DNA of 10,503 nucleotides from BMS3ABIN04 sp965554225 (GTDB taxonomy: Bacteria; Bacteroidota; Ignavibacteria; Ignavibacteriales; Melioribacteraceae). The notes beneath the pieces are model-generated. The model was not told where the DNA came from and searched no databases. It saw nothing but the letters and a program-made list of their open reading frames with translations. Location: the NCBI GenBank assembly GCA_965554225.1, contig CBEVZC010000103.1:1-10503 (forward strand), given 5' to 3'. Of this stretch, positions 7,134 to 10,503 are shown piece after piece. The stretch's first letter is position 1. The number at the start of each line of letters is the position of its first letter. A program made the translations under genes and the position numbers.

Positions 7134-7920
7134 TTTTAAAAATACATTATTAGTGGCTTTTGGAGTTTGTTTTGTTGCTTCTATTTTAGTTTCCACAGCT
7201 GCTGTAGAACTAAAACCTATTCAAGATAATAACAAAAAGTTAGATCTCTTAAAAAATATATTAATCGTCGGCAATATTTATAAAGAAGGTGAGGATATAA
7301 ATAAAATCTATAAAGAAAAAATTTCACCTGAAATAGTCGATCTTAAAACAGGTAATATCGTACCTAAGAATAAATTTGATAAAATAGTAAACCTTAATGA
7401 TTTTGATATATTGAAAGTTGCAAACAGTAATACATGGGGAGAAGAAATTCCTGCTAGTAAGGATGTGGCTAGAATTAAGCGAATGCCAAAAGTTATGATA
7501 GTATATCGTGTAACGGGCAAAGAAGGAGTAAAAGAGTATATTTTACCAATTTATGGAAAAGGTCTTTGGTCAACTATGTTTGCATTTATTTCACTTGATA
7601 AAGATTTACACACAATAAAGGGAATTTCATTTTATGATCAAGGTGAAACACCTGGTCTGGGAGGTGAAGTTGAAAATCCAAAATGGAAAAAACTCTGGGT
7701 TGGGAAACAAGCTTTTGATTTAAAAGGGAATCTGAAAATTAGAGTTATAAAAAGAGAAGTAGATAAAAATAGTCCTAATGCAAAATATGAAGTTGATGGT
7801 TTATCCGGTGCTACATTAACAACTAGGGGAGTTAACAATTTAGTTAGGTTCTGGTTGGGTGATGGCGGTTATGGACCATTCATCAAAAAATTACATGAGG
7901 CAGTTAATGAAAAGTTATAA
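7123..7920 (+). CDS. nqrC: Na+-NQR subunit C, covalent-FMN subunit
   Basis: Carries one covalently bound FMN on the outer side of the membrane and passes electrons to NqrB. One N-terminal membrane helix (about 7-27) anchors a periplasmic FMN-binding domain. The domain shows YILPIYGKGLWS (139-150), YDQGETPGLGGEVENP (171-186) and the flavin-attachment motif DGLSGATLTTRGV (225-237), in which T231 carries FMN. The ApbE recognition pattern is intact here, in contrast to NqrB. The length, 265 aa, is close to the usual 257. ATG at 7123 follows a strong AAAGGAGG. The gene overlaps nqrB by 11 bp and nqrD by 14 bp. Confidence 0.97.
   Translation: MSSSFKNTLLVAFGVCFVASILVSTAAVELKPIQDNNKKLDLLKNILIVGNIYKEGEDINKIYKEKISPEIVDLKTGNIVPKNKFDKIVNLNDFDILKVANSNTWGEEIPASKDVARIKRMPKVMIVYRVTGKEGVKEYILPIYGKGLWSTMFAFISLDKDLHTIKGISFYDQGETPGLGGEVENPKWKKLWVGKQAFDLKGNLKIRVIKREVDKNSPNAKYEVDGLSGATLTTRGVNNLVRFWLGDGGYGPFIKKLHEAVNEKL
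7897..7900 (+). promoter_or_regulatory. Ribosome binding site that sets the nqrD start
   Basis: GAGG six bases before ATG 7907, inside the end of nqrC. It favours 7907 over the upstream in-frame candidates at 7859 (GTG), 7862, 7871 and 7895, which lack a comparable site and would add residues not seen in the family. Confidence 0.65.
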
Positions 7921-8527
7921 AGAGATTATTCTAGATCCAATTTTTAATGAAAACCCAATTGCTCTGCAGATATTAGGAATATGCTCAGCATTAGCGGTAA
8001 CATCCAAAATGGAAACCGCAGTAATCATGGCTCTTTCAGTGACTTTAGTAACAGGTTTTTCTAATTTATTTGTGAGTTTAATTAGAAAATTTATTCCCAG
8101 CAGCATAAGAATATTGGTAGAGATGACAATTATTGCAGCTCTAGTAATAATAGCTGACCAATTGATTAGAGCATTTGCATATAATGTTAGTAAAGAGCTT
8201 TCTGTATATGTTGGATTGATTATTACTAACTGCATAGTTATGGGAAGAGCAGAAGCCTATGCATTAAAAAACCCACCTCTGGCTAGTTTTTTGGATGGTA
8301 TAGGGAATGGTTTTGGCTATACTTTTATTTTGTTGGTTGTTGGTTTTATAAGAGAGCTTTTTGGAGCTGGTAAATTATTTGGAATAACCATATTACCGTT
8401 AGTCAATGATGGCGGTTGGTACACGGGAAACGGATTGTTCCTAATGCCGCCAAGTGCATTCTTTCTTATAGGGTTAATAATTTGGTTAATACGTACTTTT
8501 AAACCTGAACAGGTTGAGGAGAATTAG
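7907..8527 (+). CDS. nqrD: Na+-NQR subunit D
   Basis: Integral membrane subunit of the NqrD/RnfE family with about six helices. It pairs with its homologue NqrE, in inverted topology, to hold an iron centre midway in the membrane that relays electrons across it. The two ligand cysteines are present: C26 in GICSALAVTSKMETA and C109 in ITNCIVMGRAEAYAL. Other conserved blocks are NPIALQ (16-21), SFLDGIGNGFGY, GFIRELFGAGKLFG and FKPEQVE near the C-terminus. Starting at ATG 7907, with GAGG six bases upstream, gives 206 aa and an N-terminus that aligns with known NqrD (about 210 aa). The reading frame stays open further upstream inside nqrC, but that part does not look like the family. It overlaps nqrC by 14 bp and ends one base before nqrE. 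Confidence 0.96.
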   Translation: MKSYKEIILDPIFNENPIALQILGICSALAVTSKMETAVIMALSVTLVTGFSNLFVSLIRKFIPSSIRILVEMTIIAALVIIADQLIRAFAYNVSKELSVYVGLIITNCIVMGRAEAYALKNPPLASFLDGIGNGFGYTFILLVVGFIRELFGAGKLFGITILPLVNDGGWYTGNGLFLMPPSAFFLIGLIIWLIRTFKPEQVEEN

Positions 8528-8528
8528 T

Positions 8529-9140
8529 ATGTTAGAACATTATATAAGTTTATTTATTAAGTCCATATTTATTGAAAACATGGCACTTGCATTCTTCCTC
8601 GGGATGTGTACTTTTATGGCAATTTCCAAAAAAGTTAGCACTGCTGTTGGATTGGGAATTGCAGTTGTAGTTGTTCAAGCAATAACGGTTCCGGTTAATA
8701 ATTTGTTGTATCAGCATGTATTAAAAGAGGGAGCTTTAGCTTGGGCAGGTTTACCGGACGTTGATTTAACTTTTATCGGATTAGTAACTTATATCGGTGT
8801 GATTGCCGCAATGGTGCAAATTCTGGAAATGGTATTAGATAAATTTGTACCGTCTTTATATAATTCACTAGGAATATTTTTGCCTTTAATAACCGTCAAC
8901 TGTGCTATTTTAGGAGGTTCTCTATTTATGGTTCAACGCGATTACAATTTTGGAGAAAGTGTTGTTTATGGCTTTGGATCGGGTATAGGTTGGGCTTTGG
9001 CTATTATTGCTTTGGCAGGTATTAGAGAAAAAATGAAATATAGTAATGTGCCCAAAGGATTAAGAGGTTTAGGTATCACATTTTTAATAGCAGGTTTGAT
9101 GGCTATGGCTTTCATGTTATTTTCAGGAATTCAATTGTAA
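8529..9140 (+). CDS. nqrE: Na+-NQR subunit E
   Basis: Membrane partner of NqrD, with about six helices, completing the shared iron centre. Ligand cysteines are C27 (FFLGMCTFMAISKKV) and C125 (PLITVNCAILGG). The N-terminus LEHYISLFIKSIFIENMAL, PVNNLLY, VQRDYNFGESVVYGFGSG (starting near 134) and AGIREKMKYSNVPKGLRGLG are near-identical to the family. The protein is 203 aa against about 198 in V. cholerae; the extra residues lie in the loop around 66-80. ATG 8529 follows GAGGAG (8516-8521) by seven bases and is preferred over a TTG at 8514 that would add five unconserved residues. The gap to nqrD is one base. Confidence 0.97.
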   Translation: MLEHYISLFIKSIFIENMALAFFLGMCTFMAISKKVSTAVGLGIAVVVVQAITVPVNNLLYQHVLKEGALAWAGLPDVDLTFIGLVTYIGVIAAMVQILEMVLDKFVPSLYNSLGIFLPLITVNCAILGGSLFMVQRDYNFGESVVYGFGSGIGWALAIIALAGIREKMKYSNVPKGLRGLGITFLIAGLMAMAFMLFSGIQL

Positions 9141-9152
9141 GGATTGCTATTT

Positions 9153-10388
9153 ATGGAAGGAACAAGTTTAATAATATTCGGCGTTGTAATGTTCACGCTA
9201 ATTGTGATTTTGTTAGTACTACTTATACTCTTTGCAAAATCCAAACTAGTTGCTGAAGGCAGTGTAAAAATAGAAATTAACGAAGACCATGAACATGAAC
9301 TGAACGTTCCTCTTGGAGGTAAATTATTATTTAAACTTGCAGATAATGAGATTTATATCCCTTCGGCTTGTGGTGGTAAAGGAACATGTGGTGAGTGCAA
9401 AGTTAAAGTCTTAGAAGGCGGTGGTGACGTATTACCAACCGAATTAAATAAACTTGCTCGTCCTGAGGTTAAAGAGCATGTACGTTTATCTTGTCAGGTG
9501 GCAGTTAAACGTGACCTAAAAATTGAAATTCCGAGAGAGATATTTGATATTAAAAAATGGGATTGTACCGTTAGATCAAATAGAAATGTTGCTACTTTTA
9601 TAAAAGAATTAATTTTGGACCTGCCTGAGGGAGAAAACGTAGAATTTAGAGCCGGGGGATATATACAAATTGAAGCTCCTCCGCACGTTGTAAAATATTC
9701 CGATTTTGATATTGATGAAGAATATAAAGCCGATTGGGATAAATTTAATCTTTGGAGATATGTTTCGACTGTTAATGAACCAATAAGCCGCGCTTATTCA
9801 ATGGCTAATTATCCGGAGGAAAGAGGGATAATTATGCTGAATGTTAGGATAGCTTCGCCACCGCCAAGAATGCCGGATGTTCCTCCGGGACAAATGTCTT
9901 CTTATATTTTTAATTTGAAACCGGGTGATAAAGTAACGATCTCCGGACCATACGGACAGTTTTTTGCTAAAGACACAGATGCTGAAATGGTATTCATTGG
10001 CGGCGGCGCCGGTATGGCTCCTATGCGTTCTCATATATTTGATCAGTTAAGAAGATTAAATAGTAAAAGAAAGATCTCTTTCTGGTACGGTGCAAGAAGT
10101 TTAAGGGAAGCTTTTTATGTTGAAGAATTTGATAAACTACAAGAAGAACATCCTAATTTTAATTGGTATCTTGCTTTATCCGATCCTCTACCCGAAGATA
10201 ACTGGAAAGGTTATACCGGATTTATCCACCAAGTTCTTTATGATAATTACTTAAAAGATCATCCCGCCCCTGAAGATTGCGAATACTACATTTGCGGTCC
10301 GCCACTTATGAATTCAGCTGTAACCAAAATGCTGGATAGTTTAGGTGTTGAACCTGAAAATATTATGTACGATGACTTTGGCGGATAG
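9153..10388 (+). CDS. nqrF: Na+-NQR subunit F, NADH dehydrogenase subunit
   Basis: Entry point for electrons: it oxidises NADH in the cytoplasm with FAD and passes electrons on through a 2Fe-2S cluster. One N-terminal helix (about 5-28) anchors it. A plant-type ferredoxin domain follows, with cluster ligands C73, C79, C82 and C114 (SACGGKGTCGEC, then LSCQ). The ferredoxin-NADP+ reductase-like part shows the FAD motif RAYSMANY (213-220), GQMSSYIF (246-253), the nucleotide loop GGGAGMAP (283-290), the CGPP motif (381-384) and the terminal DDFGG (407-411). The length of 411 aa is normal (408 in V. cholerae). ATG 9153 has AAGGA (9139-9143) nine bases upstream; the frame is also open from a TTG at 9144, which is less likely. 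It is the last gene of the operon in this window. Confidence 0.97.
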   Translation: MEGTSLIIFGVVMFTLIVILLVLLILFAKSKLVAEGSVKIEINEDHEHELNVPLGGKLLFKLADNEIYIPSACGGKGTCGECKVKVLEGGGDVLPTELNKLARPEVKEHVRLSCQVAVKRDLKIEIPREIFDIKKWDCTVRSNRNVATFIKELILDLPEGENVEFRAGGYIQIEAPPHVVKYSDFDIDEEYKADWDKFNLWRYVSTVNEPISRAYSMANYPEERGIIMLNVRIASPPPRMPDVPPGQMSSYIFNLKPGDKVTISGPYGQFFAKDTDAEMVFIGGGAGMAPMRSHIFDQLRRLNSKRKISFWYGARSLREAFYVEEFDKLQEEHPNFNWYLALSDPLPEDNWKGYTGFIHQVLYDNYLKDHPAPEDCEYYICGPPLMNSAVTKMLDSLGVEPENIMYDDFGG

Positions 10389-10503
10389 TTCTTTATGTAA
10401 TTTTTTATCAGCATTAAGGGATAGAAACAATTCGATATTAAATTTTGTTTTGAGCTTTGATCCTTTTTATTTTTCTAAAATTTTATTATTATAAAGTAAA
10501 TTT

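Larger units (their letters stand above)
4582..10388 (+). other. nqrABCDEF operon
   Basis: Six genes in the canonical order on one strand. Junctions: A/B overlap 1 bp, B/C overlap 11 bp, C/D overlap 14 bp, D/E gap 1 bp, E/F gap 12 bp. This packing and the internal ribosome sites indicate one transcript with coupled translation, made from the promoter at 4426-4456. No clear terminator is visible in the 115 bp after nqrF, so transcription may continue beyond the window. Confidence 0.93.

Noticed and set aside
7813..7815. Rnf complex as an alternative identity for the operon
   Set aside because: The gene set includes NqrA and an NqrF with FAD, NADH and 2Fe-2S domains in the order ABCDEF; there are no RnfB- or RnfC-type iron-sulfur subunits.
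7859..7906. Longer N-terminus for nqrD starting with GTG at 7859
   Set aside because: The 16 extra residues lie within nqrC, do not resemble NqrD N-termini, and the GAGG site fits ATG 7907.
10420..10475. Possible hairpin after nqrF (AAACAA / TTGTTT)
   Set aside because: Short weak stem with a long loop and no immediate T tract; not a convincing terminator.
1..10503. CRISPR arrays, tRNA/rRNA genes, transposases, attachment sites or phage genes
   Set aside because: No repeat-spacer pattern, no tRNA-like cloverleaf, and no mobile-element protein was seen on either strand.

Overview
The window carries a complete six-gene operon for the Na+-translocating NADH:quinone oxidoreductase (nqrABCDEF, 4582-10388, + strand). 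Upstream lies a mixed group of single genes: an FKBP-type peptidyl-prolyl isomerase lipoprotein (204-905, -), a MATE-family multidrug/Na+ antiporter (996-2372, +), a conserved-looking 65-residue protein of unknown function (2471-2668, -) and a class V PLP-dependent aminotransferase/cysteine desulfurase-like enzyme (2807-4270, -).

Organism: the DNA is AT-rich. Promoter-like sites of the form TTG-N20/21-TAnnTTTG, the sigma type described in Bacteroidota, sit in front of several genes. Unlike many Bacteroidota, the internal genes also have clear Shine-Dalgarno sequences (for example AAAAGGAGG before nqrC). This suggests the Bacteroidota/Chlorobiota/Ignavibacteriota group, perhaps an ignavibacterium. 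That placement is inferred from style and protein look, not from a database search. The lipoprotein signal on the FKBP indicates a Gram-negative-type envelope.

Layout: 1-203 has no gene but holds the FKBP terminator (151-191). FKBP and MATE are divergent and share a 90-bp promoter region. MATE and the 65-aa gene converge over about 100 bp that also contains a possible 30-codon ORF. The aminotransferase is divergent from nqrA across a 311-bp spacer, which holds the likely nqr promoter (4426-4456) and a leader of about 120 nt. The six nqr genes are packed with gaps or overlaps of -14 to +12 bp and are almost certainly one translationally coupled transcript. The last 115 bp are non-coding as far as I can see; nqrM and apbE, needed to mature Na+-NQR, are not in the window.

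How the genes work together: NqrF takes electrons from NADH (FAD, 2Fe-2S). They pass through the NqrD/NqrE iron centre, the covalent FMNs of NqrC and NqrB and riboflavin to ubiquinone or menaquinone, and Na+ is pumped out. The MATE transporter keeps the three acidic residues used by Na+-coupled NorM pumps, so it could spend that gradient. Nothing in the window looks like an undescribed multi-gene system. The items most worth a second look are the altered FMN-attachment motif of NqrB, the 65-aa protein and the uncertain substrate of the class V enzyme.
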